A DNA stretch of 64,000 bases from assembly GCA_000720535.1 (NCBI GenBank), contig JOAZ01000004.1, forward strand, positions 62,001 through 126,000, in the 5' to 3' direction. The notes beneath the pieces are model-generated. The model saw nothing but the letters and a program-made list of their open reading frames with translations. It was not told the origin of the DNA and searched no databases. This document shows, one piece after another, positions 54,593 to 63,298 of the stretch; positions within the stretch are counted from its first letter, which is position 1; each line of letters starts with the position of its first letter. This DNA is from Streptomyces halstedii (GTDB lineage: Bacteria; Actinomycetota; Actinomycetes; Streptomycetales; Streptomycetaceae). A program made the position numbers and the translations under genes.

Positions 54593-55243
54593 ATGCCCGA
54601 GAACAGCACGTCGAACGGCAGGACCCCGGTCGACTTCTGGTTCGACCCCCTCTGTCCTTGGGCCTGGATGACCTCCCGCTGGATGCTGGAGGTGGAGAAG
54701 GTCCGCGACGTCGAGGTCCGGTGGCACGTGATGAGCCTGGCCGTCCTCAACGAGGACCGGCTGGACGACCTGTCCGAGCAGTACCGGGAGATGATGCGGA
54801 CCCAGGCCTGGGGCCCGGTCCGGGTGGTCGTCGCCGCCCGGCAGAAGCACGGCGACGAGGTCGTCGGCCCGCTGTACACCGCGATGGGCACCCGCTTCCA
54901 CAACAAGGGCGAGGGCCCCACCCGCGAGGCGATCGCGGGCGCCCTGGCGGACACCGGCCTCCCCGCCGGCCTGCTGGAGTACGCCGACTCCGACGCGTAC
55001 GACACCGAGCTGCGCGCCTCCCACCAGGAGGGCATCGACAAGGTCGGCCAGGACGTCGGCACGCCGGTCATCGCGGTCCCCGGCCCCGACGGCGAGCAGA
55101 TCGCCTTCTTCGGCCCGGTCGTCACCCCCGCCCCCAAGGGCGAGGAGGCGGCGAGGCTCTGGGACGGCACCCTGCTGGTGGCCTCGATCCCCGGCTTCTA
55201 CGAGATCAAGCGGACCCGGACGCGGGGGCCCGTCTTCGACTGA
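54593..55243 (+). CDS. DsbA-family thioredoxin-fold protein (mycothiol-dependent reductase type)
   Basis: This 216-residue cytoplasmic protein has a thioredoxin-fold start VDFWFDPLCPWAWMTSRWM, an inserted helical domain and the cis-Pro loop VGTPVIAV, features of the actinobacterial Rv2466c-like group. Those relatives have CPWC and use mycothiol to reduce disulfides or nitro-drugs; here the second Cys is Ala (CPWA), a single-Cys active site suited to a monothiol mechanism. The ATG at 54593 has GAGGAGAG upstream. It diverges from the second pepN gene, with 187 bases between them for both promoters. Confidence 0.85.
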   Translation: MPENSTSNGRTPVDFWFDPLCPWAWMTSRWMLEVEKVRDVEVRWHVMSLAVLNEDRLDDLSEQYREMMRTQAWGPVRVVVAARQKHGDEVVGPLYTAMGTRFHNKGEGPTREAIAGALADTGLPAGLLEYADSDAYDTELRASHQEGIDKVGQDVGTPVIAVPGPDGEQIAFFGPVVTPAPKGEEAARLWDGTLLVASIPGFYEIKRTRTRGPVFD

Positions 55244-55357
55244 CGCGCACGGACGGTGACCGGCCGGCCGCACGGGGGTACCGGGCGGCCGCGCCGGGTC
55301 GTCGGGCGACCGGGCACGGCGGCGGGCCGGGCACGGGGGTCTGCCGGGCGCCCATGG

Positions 55358-55394
55358 GAGAACCCCCGCGAGTCACGTCCTCGCGGGGGTTCTC
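55358..55394. terminator. Bidirectional terminator between the DsbA-like gene and sodF
   Basis: A perfect 15-bp stem (GAGAACCCCCGCGAG with its complement) with a 7-base loop lies between these convergent genes. Confidence 0.8.
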
Positions 55395-55458
55395 CGGTGA
55401 TCCGCCTGCCAGGTGAAGGTGGAGAAGACGATCACGAGGCAGGACGTCTGCGAAACCG

Positions 55459-56100
55459 TCAGGGGGCGAGCAGGAGCACGTCCGCGCGCTCCTTGGCGGC
55501 GGCGTACCGCTGAGCCACGTCCTGCCAGTTGACGACGCGCCACATCGCCTCGATGAAGTCCACCTTCTGGTTCTTGTACTGAAGGTAGAAGGCGTGCTCC
55601 CAGGCGTCGAAGACCAGGATCGGCACGGAGCCCTGGCCGATGTTGCCCTGGTGGTCGTAGACCTGCTCGACGATCAGCTTGCCGCTGACCGGCTCGTACG
55701 CGAGGACGCCCCAGCCCGAGCCCTGGGTGGTCGCCGCGGCCTTCGTCAGCTGGGCCTTGAAACCGGCGTAGGAGCCGAAGGAGTCGGCGATGGCGTCCGC
55801 CAGGTCGCCCACACCGTCCGCCGCGAGGGGCTCGCCGCCGCCGTCGCCGCTCATGTTGTGCCAGTAGATCGAGTGGAGGATGTGGCCGGAGAGGTGGAAG
55901 GCCAGGCTCTTCTGGAGGCCGTTGATCGCTCCCCAGGTCCCCTTGTCACGCGCCTCCTCCAGCTGCTCCAGGGTGTCGTTCGCCCCCTTGACGTACGCCG
56001 CGTGGTGCTTGTCGTGGTGGAGCTCGATGATCTGCGGGTTGATGACCGGTTCGAGCGCCGCGTAGTCGTACGGGAGTTCCGGGAGCGTGTAGGTGGCCAT
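55459..56100 (-). CDS. sodF: Iron (Fe-Zn) superoxide dismutase
   Basis: This 213-residue Fe/Mn-type SOD begins [17 protein letters not shown]. Metal ligands are visible: His in [13 protein letters not shown], His in [13 protein letters not shown], and Asp/His in [15 protein letters not shown]. The length equals the Streptomyces SodF form. It removes superoxide when nickel is scarce. The ATG at 56100 has GGAGGG upstream. A Nur-type operator lies 35 bases before the start, so repression by nickel-bound Nur is strongly suggested; a nickel SOD gene (sodN) would be expected elsewhere in the genome. Confidence 0.95.
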   Translation of the reverse strand: MATYTLPELPYDYAALEPVINPQIIELHHDKHHAAYVKGANDTLEQLEEARDKGTWGAINGLQKSLAFHLSGHILHSIYWHNMSGDGGGEPLAADGVGDLADAIADSFGSYAGFKAQLTKAAATTQGSGWGVLAYEPVSGKLIVEQVYDHQGNIGQGSVPILVFDAWEHAFYLQYKNQKVDFIEAMWRVVNWQDVAQRYAAAKERADVLLLAP

Positions 56101-56134
56101 GGGTGCGAACCCTCCAACTGCTGGCTGGTTGTTA

Positions 56135-56151
56135 TTGCAACTCTGTCGCAA
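56135..56151 (-). promoter_or_regulatory. Nur box (nickel-responsive operator) of sodF
   Basis: TTGCAA-N5-TCGCAA fits the described S. coelicolor Nur consensus tTGCaA-N5-ttGCAA with one change. It lies 35-51 bases upstream of sodF, over the expected promoter. Nur is a Fur-family repressor that blocks sodF when nickel is present. Confidence 0.85.
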
Positions 56152-56351
56152 TTGCAGGCTAGCAGGAGGAGCGTGGGGAAGTGATCAGCCGATGGTCCTA
56201 GGCCGTGTCCGCGGAGGCCCGGCCCCGGAGGCCGGGCCGCACGCGCGCCGTGTGTGTCGCGGGAGGCCCGGCGGGGCCGGCGGTCCGTGCGTAGGCTGGA
56301 CGCGCCGGTCAGGCGGGCGGGACACGTACGGACGACGGTGAGGGACGCGGG

Positions 56352-57083
56352 ATGAGCGCCACGAGCACGACGGCCACGGCACTCGTGGTCCAGCACGGAC
56401 CCCAAGGAGGGCTCGGCCGCTGGACGGGCTGGCTGGAGGAGCGCGGCGTCGCCGCACACGTCGTCCGGGCCCACGAGGGCGCGCCGCTGCCGGACCGCCT
56501 GGAGCACCCCGCGCTCATCGTCCTCGGCGGCGGCTACCTGCCCGACGACGACGTCCGCGCGCCCTGGCTGCCCGCGACCCGCGCTCTCGTGCGCCAGGCC
56601 CTCGCCGCGCGGACCCCGGTGTTCGGCATCTGCCTCGGCGGCCAGATGCTCGCCCAGGTCGCGGGCGGGGAGGTGCGCGGGCGGTACGGGACACCCGAGT
56701 TCGGCTCCACCCGGCTCGACCTGCGCCCCGAGGCGGCCGACGACCCGCTCTTCCACGGGCTGCCCGCGCACCCCCGGGCCATCGAGAACCACGTCGACAC
56801 CATCACCGCGCTGCCCCCCGGCGCCCGTTGGCTGGTCGGCGGTGAGGACTGCCCCTACCAGGCGTTCCGGGTCGGTCCCTCGGCCTGGGGCGTGCAGTTC
56901 CATCCGGAGACGACGGCCGGGACCATCCGCCGGTGGGACGCCGGCCGGCTGGCCGGACACGGCGCCCCCACCCCCGAGGTGCTGCACGGACGCGCGCTGC
57001 GGGACGAACCGGCCGCCACCGCCACCTGGCGTACGGTGGCCCACCGCTTCGCCGGTGTGGTCACCTCGGCGGACCGGGCGTGA
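56352..57083 (+). CDS. Class I glutamine amidotransferase-like protein
   Basis: This 243-residue protein has the nucleophile Cys in VFGICLGGQMLAQ, the His in GVQFHPE and the oxyanion region VLGGGYLPDD, so it is a complete class I amidotransferase fold. Such stand-alone enzymes resemble GuaA-type domains or gamma-Glu hydrolases acting on amide side products. The ATG at 56352 follows GAGGGA. It diverges from sodF and precedes an acetyltransferase gene on the same strand. Substrate unknown. Confidence 0.88.
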   Translation: MSATSTTATALVVQHGPQGGLGRWTGWLEERGVAAHVVRAHEGAPLPDRLEHPALIVLGGGYLPDDDVRAPWLPATRALVRQALAARTPVFGICLGGQMLAQVAGGEVRGRYGTPEFGSTRLDLRPEAADDPLFHGLPAHPRAIENHVDTITALPPGARWLVGGEDCPYQAFRVGPSAWGVQFHPETTAGTIRRWDAGRLAGHGAPTPEVLHGRALRDEPAATATWRTVAHRFAGVVTSADRA

Positions 57084-57165
57084 GCCGGGAGAAAACCCGG
57101 TGGACGACGGGGCGTTCAGACCTAGGCTCGGGCGGAGCGGCATGACCGGGACGAGGAGGACGCCG

Positions 57166-57621
57166 ATGACCCACGTACGGGACGGACGGCCCGACGACGC
57201 GGCGGCGCTGACCGCGCTGGCCCTGCGATCCAAGGCGCACTGGGGGTACGACGAGGAGTTCATCGCCGCCTGCCGCGACGAACTCGCCGTGTCCCCGGAC
57301 GAGGTGGCCGCCCGCCGCACGGCGGTGGCGGAGCGGGACGGCAGGATCCTGGGCTTCACCATGCTGGACGGGGAGCCGCCCCGGGGCGCCCTGGGCATGA
57401 TGTTCGTCGAACCGGACACCATCGGGCAGGGCGTGGGCAGGCTGCTCTTCACCCACACGACGGCGCGGGCCCGGCGGTCGGGCTTCCGGGCGCTCACCAT
57501 CGACGCCGACCCGAACGCCGAACCCTTCTACACGGCGATGGGCGCGGTGCGCGTCGGCTCCACCCCGTCCGGGTCGGTCCCCGGCCGTGTGCTGCCCCTG
57601 CTGGAGCTGGCCCTCACCTGA
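57166..57621 (+). CDS. GNAT-family N-acetyltransferase
   Basis: This 151-residue protein begins VRDGRPDDAAALTALALRSK and has the acetyl-CoA loop QGVGRLLFTH preceded by the strand LGMMFVEPDTIG. The usual Q/RxxGxG pattern is present, and the C-terminal strand is followed by a neutral Pro-rich turn. The ATG at 57166 has GAGGAGG in front; ATG 57142 is an alternative. It lies 82 bases after the amidotransferase gene and may share its transcript. Substrate unknown. Confidence 0.88.
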   Translation: MTHVRDGRPDDAAALTALALRSKAHWGYDEEFIAACRDELAVSPDEVAARRTAVAERDGRILGFTMLDGEPPRGALGMMFVEPDTIGQGVGRLLFTHTTARARRSGFRALTIDADPNAEPFYTAMGAVRVGSTPSGSVPGRVLPLLELALT

Positions 57622-57693
57622 CCCGCCTGAGACGGCGGGCCCCCGGCCCCGGTGCGCGGGCGGACGTGTGTGAGGGTGTCCCTCTGCTGAACC

Positions 57694-57705
57694 GTACAGC
57701 TGTAC
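57694..57705. promoter_or_regulatory. 12-base perfect palindrome before the Gly-rich protein gene
   Basis: GTACAGCTGTAC is a perfect inverted repeat ending 13 bases before the chosen start at 57719. It partly precedes a G6 ribosome site. It is a candidate operator; no regulator gene is adjacent. Confidence 0.45.
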
Positions 57706-57718
57706 ATGGGGGGTGTTC

Positions 57719-58810
57719 GTGAGCCAGGTGCTCTATGGCGAGCGGTCGTGGAATCCGCTGGCGCAGACCGTGGAGTTGACCGAGGACCGGCTCCGCAGGG
57801 GCGGCAGGGTCACACCGCTGGGCGAGCTGAACCTCGCCGCCATGGCCGACGCGTACCTGCGCGGCCGCTGGCTGGGCGGCGGCGGGACGGAACGCCCGCT
57901 GGACGGCCTGGCGAAGGCCGCCGGGATCGTGCCGGTGACCCGCGTGACCGGCACCGCCACCCCGGTGAAGGCACGTCGGGCGGCGGAGTTCGCCCGCGCG
58001 CTGGGGGAGTCGGCGGTGCGCGGGTGCGGGGGGCCCGAGCAGGTGGCCGCGCTGGCGGCACGGGCCGGGGCCGAGGGCGTACCGCTGTGGATGGCGCGGA
58101 GAACCGTGCCGGGGCCCGCCGGACCGGTCACCGTCGCCGTGGACCGCCGCCTGGTGCGCGTGGACGTGTGGGGCCCGCACGCCCCCGCCGTACGGATACG
58201 GGCCCCGCACGGCTTCCGGCCCGACGCCGCCGACCCGGACAAGGGCCTGTGCGTGACCGTGGGCGAGGCCACCGCGGAGCTGGAACTCAGGAAGGAGCGG
58301 CGCAAGTCCAAGAGTTCGGTGGAGGTGCGGCTGCCCACCACGCGCTGGGTGCTGCGGCGGGAGAACGCGACGCGTTCCCGGCTCCTGCGCGACGAACGGC
58401 GGGTCGCCCTGCTCACGCGTCCCCCGCGCCGCCCGGCCCGCGAACCGGGCACGGTCCTGGCGCCGCTCGCCCCGGTGCGGTACGAGAGCCCCGACCCGCT
58501 GGACGCCGTCATGGCCCATGTCTTCGCCGTCACCTTCGGCATAGGGGACACGACCGGCACGGCGCGCTTCCGCCCGGCGCCGTACCCGGCGAACACCAGC
58601 GGCGGCGAGCCGCTCGCGCCCGACACGGACTGGGGCCGCCCCTGGTTCAGCAACCTCGGCAGCGGCGGCGACGACAACGAGCGGGGCGGCGGCGACGGCT
58701 GGGGCGCGGACGGCGGTGACGGCGGGGACTCCGGCGGGGGCGGTCACGGCGGCGGGGGCGACTTCGGCGGTGGTGACGGCGGCGGGGGCGACTCCGGCGG
58801 TGGTGACTAG
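57719..58810 (+). CDS. TIGR04222-like protein with Gly/Asp-repeat tail
   Basis: This 363-residue protein has a conserved-looking N-terminal domain (TELTEDR-like start VELTEDRLRRGGRVTPLGELNLAAMA), a basic middle (RKERRKSKSSVEVRLP) and a C-terminal tail made almost only of Gly, Asp and Ser, encoded by 30-bp repeats. It resembles the TIGR04222 group, which has a similar opening and Gly-rich end, but no membrane helices are evident here. The GTG at 57719 sits five bases after six Gs; GTG 57713 is in frame. Function unknown. Confidence 0.6.
   Translation: MSQVLYGERSWNPLAQTVELTEDRLRRGGRVTPLGELNLAAMADAYLRGRWLGGGGTERPLDGLAKAAGIVPVTRVTGTATPVKARRAAEFARALGESAVRGCGGPEQVAALAARAGAEGVPLWMARRTVPGPAGPVTVAVDRRLVRVDVWGPHAPAVRIRAPHGFRPDAADPDKGLCVTVGEATAELELRKERRKSKSSVEVRLPTTRWVLRRENATRSRLLRDERRVALLTRPPRRPAREPGTVLAPLAPVRYESPDPLDAVMAHVFAVTFGIGDTTGTARFRPAPYPANTSGGEPLAPDTDWGRPWFSNLGSGGDDNERGGGDGWGADGGDGGDSGGGGHGGGGDFGGGDGGGGDSGGGD
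58748..58807 (+). repeat. Two perfect-length 30-bp tandem repeats at the gene end
   Basis: Two 30-base units differing at one position (58748-58777 and 58778-58807) encode the last 20 residues, GGGGD(F/S)GGGD twice, just before the TAG stop. Degenerate copies extend upstream. Confidence 0.8.
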
Positions 58811-58851
58811 CCGGTCCGTCCGGCCGCGGGGACGCCCGGCGGTCCGGAGGG

Positions 58852-60057
58852 TCAGGCGCGCCCGTCGGCCGGTGCCGGTGCGGCCCCGGCCTGACCCCCC
58901 TCGCGCCGCAGCCCCGGCGCGAGGGCCAGGGTGACCGCGATCGAGGCCGCCGCCATCAGGGCGATCGCCGTCCCGGCCGGTACCCACTGCGCCACGGCAC
59001 CCGCGACCGAGGCCGCCACCCCCTGCGCCGTCAGCATCCCGGAGGAGTGCAGGCCGAGCGCCTGACCCGCCAGGGCCCGTGGGGTCAGCGCCACCAGCCG
59101 CCCCTGGAGCAGCAGACTCGCCGAGAAACCGGTGGAGGCCACGGCGGCCAGGGCGAAGGCCCAGGGCGGGCCCGGCCGCAGGGCGAACAGGAGATACGGC
59201 GCGGCGAGGAGCAGGAGCAGCCAGGTGGACGCGGCCCCGCCCCGGACACGGGCGGGGAGGAAGCGGCCCGCCAGGGTGTCCCCGGCCAGCATCCCGAGCG
59301 CCGCGCAGGCGAACAGCGGCCCCGCCCGGTCCGGGGCGTAGGGGACGAACAGCGATTCGCAGCCGACGACCAGCCCGTTGGGCAGCCAGAGCGCCAGGTA
59401 GACCCGCCGGCGCGGCACCGACGACCAGAGCAGCGCGTTGGTCCGCCAGGTCGCGGACACCGACGGGCGCCCGGCGGACCGGGGCGGGACGCGTGCCAGG
59501 CCGCACCGGACGGCGAGGGCGCCGGCCAGGTACAGGGCCGCCGCGACCAGGAGCGTGCCGCGCGGCGACAGCACGGCCACCAGGGCGCCGCCCACGGCGT
59601 ATCCGGCGACCTGGGCGGTTCCCGCGCACATGTTGAGGAGCGAACGCCCCAGCAGATAGGCGTCCTCGGGCAGGATCTCGGTGAGCAGCCCGTACCGCAC
59701 CCCACCGGCCACCGCCGCGACGGCGCCCTGCCCGAGGAGCAGGGCGAACAGCACCGGCAGCGGCAGACCGGGAAGCGCCAGGACCGCCGTGCCGACGCCG
59801 AAGAAGAGGGCCGAACCGGTCAGCGCGGCACGCGGCGGCAGCCGGTCCGCCGCCGACATCAGCAGCGTCGCGCCGAGCAGTTGGGCCAGCGAGGAACCGA
59901 ACATCGACAGGGCGGACAGCAGCGGCGACCCGGTCGTCGTGAACACCAGGACGCCCAGGGCCAGTCCGCTCGTCGTGGAGGCGGCGCCCTGGAGGGCGCC
60001 GGCCGTGAAGAGGGGGCCGAAACGCGGGACCCGGAACACGTCGCGGTAGGTGAGCAT
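58852..60057 (-). CDS. MFS transporter (probable drug exporter)
   Basis: This 401-residue protein has about 12 hydrophobic segments, starting FGPLFTAGALQGAASTTSGLALGVLVF and including the first-half loop SAADRLPPRAALT and the second-half loop RFLPARVRGG. This is the MFS multidrug type. It is divergent from an ArsR-like regulator gene, with 59 bases between the start codons and an inverted repeat between them, so that regulator probably controls it. Substrate unknown. Confidence 0.88.
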   Translation of the reverse strand: MLTYRDVFRVPRFGPLFTAGALQGAASTTSGLALGVLVFTTTGSPLLSALSMFGSSLAQLLGATLLMSAADRLPPRAALTGSALFFGVGTAVLALPGLPLPVLFALLLGQGAVAAVAGGVRYGLLTEILPEDAYLLGRSLLNMCAGTAQVAGYAVGGALVAVLSPRGTLLVAAALYLAGALAVRCGLARVPPRSAGRPSVSATWRTNALLWSSVPRRRVYLALWLPNGLVVGCESLFVPYAPDRAGPLFACAALGMLAGDTLAGRFLPARVRGGAASTWLLLLLAAPYLLFALRPGPPWAFALAAVASTGFSASLLLQGRLVALTPRALAGQALGLHSSGMLTAQGVAASVAGAVAQWVPAGTAIALMAAASIAVTLALAPGLRREGGQAGAAPAPADGRA

Positions 60058-60095
60058 GCCCGGAGTCTTGGCCGGGCCGCCGCGTGGCCGTTACC

Positions 60096-60115
60096 GTTTC
60101 GCGGGGAGGCGAAAC
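60096..60115. promoter_or_regulatory. Operator in the MFS/ArsR divergent promoter region
   Basis: GTTTCGC and GCGAAAC form perfect 7-base arms with a 6-base spacer (GGGGAG). The right arm ends one base before the regulator's ATG, and the spacer holds its ribosome site. Binding would shut off the regulator and could influence the MFS promoter on the other strand. This is a typical autoregulated divergon; no second copy is seen. Confidence 0.7.
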
Positions 60116-60116
60116 C

Positions 60117-61094
60117 ATGGGCTGGTGGCACATCGGCGCGGACACCCTCGCGGCCGGCCGCTTCCTGGTGTCCGAGCTGGTCGAGACGACCGCGACCCTC
60201 CAGGCCCTGGAGCGCGGCACGGCCTCCCATCCCGCCGAGCGGGCGTGGTTCGACACGCACCGGCCCGCCTACCGGGCGCGGCTCGCCGGGGACCCGGCCA
60301 CCGCGCAGCTCGTGGCGACCGGCCTCGGAGGTCTCTGGAACGCGGACTTCCTCACCCCCACCCCCACCGGCACCCGCACCTTCGCCGAAGACCTGGCCCT
60401 GGTGCGGCGGACACCGCCCGACCAGGCGCGCGCCGACCTGGAGGTGTCCCGGGGCGGCCCGCTGCCCTCCCCGCTGCGCCGCCCTGACCTGCCGGCGAAG
60501 GCCGCGGACCTGCTGGAGTGGGTGTGGGAGCGGATCGTGGGCCCCGACTGGCCGCGCCGCCGCCGGATCATGGAGGCGGACATCGTGGCGCGGGCCGCAC
60601 GGGTGAGCCAGAGCGGCTGGGCCGCCGCGCTGGAGTCCATGAACCCCGGCATGCGGTGGCTCGGGGACAGCCGGCTCCAGGTCAACCCGCGTCCCTACCC
60701 GCCACGCGAACTCGCCGGTGCCTCCCTGGTGTTCGTCCCGGTCACGCCCCGCCAGGGCTGGGTGTCCTGGGACGCGGAGGAGCGGCGGTACGCCGTGGTG
60801 TACAGCAGCTCCGGCGTCCTGTCCGGCACCGAGCGGCCCCCGGTCCCCGACAGCCTCGGCCGCCTGCTCGGACCCGCCCGCGCCGGGGTCCTCGTCCTGC
60901 TCGACACCCCCAGGAGCACGACACAGCTGGTGGCGCTGACCGGTCAGGGGCTCGGGTCGGTGGGCCGTCACCTCAAGGTCCTGCACGACGCGGGACTGGC
61001 CGGGCGGCGGCGGTCGGGCCGGTCGGTGCTGTACTTCCGGACGGAGGCGGGCGAGGTCCTCGTCCGGGCCGGACGCCCGCCGGACGCCCCCTGA
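60117..61094 (+). CDS. ArsR-type winged-helix regulator with large N-terminal domain
   Basis: This is a 325-residue protein. The first 240 residues form a mixed domain (MGWWHIGADTLAAGRFLVSE, ALESMNPGMRWLGDSRLQV) found in Streptomyces ArsR-like regulators (DUF5937 type, from memory). The last 85 residues are a winged helix: GPARAGVLVLLDTPRSTTQLV, recognition helix GLGSVGRHLKVLHDAGLA, wing RRRSGRSVLYF. No metal-binding Cys pair is seen, so it is likely a small-molecule sensor. It should repress itself and the divergent MFS gene through the inverted repeat at its start. Confidence 0.85.
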   Translation: MGWWHIGADTLAAGRFLVSELVETTATLQALERGTASHPAERAWFDTHRPAYRARLAGDPATAQLVATGLGGLWNADFLTPTPTGTRTFAEDLALVRRTPPDQARADLEVSRGGPLPSPLRRPDLPAKAADLLEWVWERIVGPDWPRRRRIMEADIVARAARVSQSGWAAALESMNPGMRWLGDSRLQVNPRPYPPRELAGASLVFVPVTPRQGWVSWDAEERRYAVVYSSSGVLSGTERPPVPDSLGRLLGPARAGVLVLLDTPRSTTQLVALTGQGLGSVGRHLKVLHDAGLAGRRRSGRSVLYFRTEAGEVLVRAGRPPDAP

Positions 61095-61199
61095 CCGGGC
61101 CGGCGCGTCCCGGCCGACGCCCCGGCCGGTCGGGGTCGGGGTCCGGCCGACACCCCGGCCGCCCGGGGCCCTGCCGGCCGCCGACCCGGACGCCCCCGC

Positions 61200-61847
61200 T
61201 CAGCCGGGCTGCGGAGCGGCCGCCTCCAGCGCGTCGACGCTCCCCGCCATGAGCGTGCGTACATGCGCGGTGAGGTGCTCGGCGGGCCAGTCCCACCAGG
61301 CGAGCGCGAGCAGCCGGGCGATGTCCGGCTCGGTGTACCGGAGGCGGATCAGCCGGGCCGGATCGCCGCCGACCACGCCGTAGTCCGGCACGTCACGGGT
61401 GACCACCGAACCGGCCGCGACGATCGCGCCGTTGCCGATCCGTACGCCCGGCATCACGGTCGCCCCGTTGCCGAGCCACACGTCGTGGCCGACCACCGTG
61501 TCACCCCGCGCCGGCAGATCGCTCAGCAGGTCGGCGTGGTCGGCCCAGGCGCCGCCCAGCATGGGGAACGGGAAGGTGGACGGGCCGTCCATACGGTGGT
61601 TGGCGCCGTTCATGAGGAAGCGCACCCCGGTCGCCAGCGCGCAGAACCTCCCGATGACGAGCCGCTCCGGGCCGTAGTGGTACAGCACGTTGTGGGTCTC
61701 GAAGTCGTTCGCGTGGTCGGGGTCGTCGTAGTACGAGTAGTCGCCGGCCTCGATCAGCGGCGAGGTCAGCAGCGGCTTCAGCTGGACCACCCGCGGCTGG
61801 CCGGCCATCGGGTGCAGCACGGTGGGGTCGGGAGGCGAGGAGTTCAT
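61200..61847 (-). CDS. Vat/CatB-type hexapeptide O-acetyltransferase
   Basis: This 215-residue protein has left-handed parallel beta-helix repeats ([36 protein letters not shown]) and the xenobiotic acetyltransferase front ([33 protein letters not shown]), with the catalytic His in GANHRMDG. Relatives acetylate streptogramin A or chloramphenicol. Whether this protein gives resistance cannot be told from sequence, since many housekeeping members exist. It is a single gene between unrelated neighbours. Confidence 0.85.
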   Translation of the reverse strand: MNSSPPDPTVLHPMAGQPRVVQLKPLLTSPLIEAGDYSYYDDPDHANDFETHNVLYHYGPERLVIGRFCALATGVRFLMNGANHRMDGPSTFPFPMLGGAWADHADLLSDLPARGDTVVGHDVWLGNGATVMPGVRIGNGAIVAAGSVVTRDVPDYGVVGGDPARLIRLRYTEPDIARLLALAWWDWPAEHLTAHVRTLMAGSVDALEAAAPQPG

Positions 61848-61891
61848 CCGGTCACCGTCTCAACCCGGGCGCCCCGTCGGCCACCGGAATA

Positions 61892-63298
61892 TCAGGCGCC
61901 CGGACCGCGCTCCGCCCGCTTCTGCCGTACCAGACCGACGGCGACCAGCAGCGCCGTCAGCGCACCCGTGGCCAGCAGCTGGTCACGTGTGTCCGGCTGA
62001 CGCAGCATCAGCAGGAAGATGCCGGCCATGGCGAGCAGCGCCACCACCGTCAGGACCGGGAAGAGCCACATGCGGACGACCAGCTTCTCCGGCGCCTCCC
62101 GCTCCGTCCGGCCCCGCAGGATCAGCTGGGAGACGGCGATGAAGATCCAGACGACCAGGATCACCGCGCCGATCATGTTGAGCAGCCACGGGAAGACGTC
62201 GTCGGGGCGCCAGTAGCTGAGCAGCACGCACAGGAAGCCGAAGAGCGAGGAGACCAGCACCGCGGTGCGCGGGACCCCCGAGGAGACCGTGCCGAGCCGC
62301 TTCGGGCCCTGGCCGCGTGCCACCAGGGAGCAGGCCATGCGCGAGGCGCCGTAGATGTTGGCGTTCATCGCGGAGAGCAGGGCGATCAGGATGACCACGT
62401 TCATGATCTCCGCCGCGCCGCCGATGCCGAGGTGGTCGAGGGTCGCGTAGAACGGCCCGACCTCCGTGACCTTCGGGTCGTCCCAGGGGACGAGGGCGAC
62501 GACGACCGCCATCGAACCGACGTAGAACACCGCGATCCGCCACATCGCCGTGCGTACGGCCTTGGCGACGCCCCGGACCGGGTTCTCGGACTCGGCCGCC
62601 GCGATGGTGACGGTCTCCAGACCGCCGTACGCGAACACGGACGCCAGCAGCCCGATGATGAAGCCCTCCGAGCCGTTCGGCAGGAACCCGCCCCCGCCGG
62701 TGAGGTTCGAGGTGCCGGGGGAGTCGTGGCCGGGCAGCGCGCCCAGGAGCGCGAGCACCCCGAGCACCAGGAACAGCGAGATCGCGATCACCTTGAGCGC
62801 GGCGAACCAGAACTCGAACTCGCCGAAGTTCTTCACGGCCGCGAGGTTCGTGCCGAGGAAGACCACCATGAAGAGCGCCACCCAGGCCCACTCCGGCGTG
62901 CCTGGCAGCCAGCCCGTGACGATCTGCGCGGCGCCGATGCCCTCCAGTCCGACCGCCACGCAGAGCAGGACCCAGAACGCCCAGCCCGCCGTGAACCCGG
63001 CCCACGGGCCGATCGCCCGCTCGGCGTGCACGGAGAAGGAGCCGGAGGCCGGGTCGGCGGCCGACATCTCGCCCAGCATCCGCATCACGAACATCACCAG
63101 CAGGCCGGAGATGCCGTAGGCGAGGACGACGGACGGGCCCGCGGCGGCGATACCGGCGCCGGAGCCGACGAACAGCCCGGCCCCGATCACACCCCCGAGG
63201 GCGATCATCGAGAGGTGACGCTGTTTCAGGCCGTGGGTGAGGGCGGAGTCGGCGGGGGGTGCGGCGTCCGTGGGGGGCGGCGCGGAGGTCCGGGACAT
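61892..63298 (-). CDS. Amino acid permease (APC family, GABA-permease type)
   Basis: This 468-residue protein has 12 predicted helices. The first shows the APC signature LSMIALGGVIGAGLFVGSG, followed by GRMLGEMSAADPASGSFS-like sequence (MRMLGEMSA) and the helix-6 region GGLETVTIAAAESENPVRG. It belongs to the amino-acid/GABA permease group and imports an amino acid with protons. The ATG at 63298 is the family start; no strong ribosome site is seen. Its gene stands alone. Confidence 0.9.
   Translation of the reverse strand: MSRTSAPPPTDAAPPADSALTHGLKQRHLSMIALGGVIGAGLFVGSGAGIAAAGPSVVLAYGISGLLVMFVMRMLGEMSAADPASGSFSVHAERAIGPWAGFTAGWAFWVLLCVAVGLEGIGAAQIVTGWLPGTPEWAWVALFMVVFLGTNLAAVKNFGEFEFWFAALKVIAISLFLVLGVLALLGALPGHDSPGTSNLTGGGGFLPNGSEGFIIGLLASVFAYGGLETVTIAAAESENPVRGVAKAVRTAMWRIAVFYVGSMAVVVALVPWDDPKVTEVGPFYATLDHLGIGGAAEIMNVVILIALLSAMNANIYGASRMACSLVARGQGPKRLGTVSSGVPRTAVLVSSLFGFLCVLLSYWRPDDVFPWLLNMIGAVILVVWIFIAVSQLILRGRTEREAPEKLVVRMWLFPVLTVVALLAMAGIFLLMLRQPDTRDQLLATGALTALLVAVGLVRQKRAERGPGA

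Noticed and set aside
61095-61199. GC-rich repeats of CGGCCGAC(A/G)CCCCGGCC as a terminator or mobile-element end
   Set aside because: Several alternative pairings exist but none is clearly better; no target-site duplication or transposase is present.
61200-61847. Calling the hexapeptide acetyltransferase an antibiotic-resistance gene
   Set aside because: The fold is shared by many non-resistance enzymes, and sequence alone does not show drug specificity.
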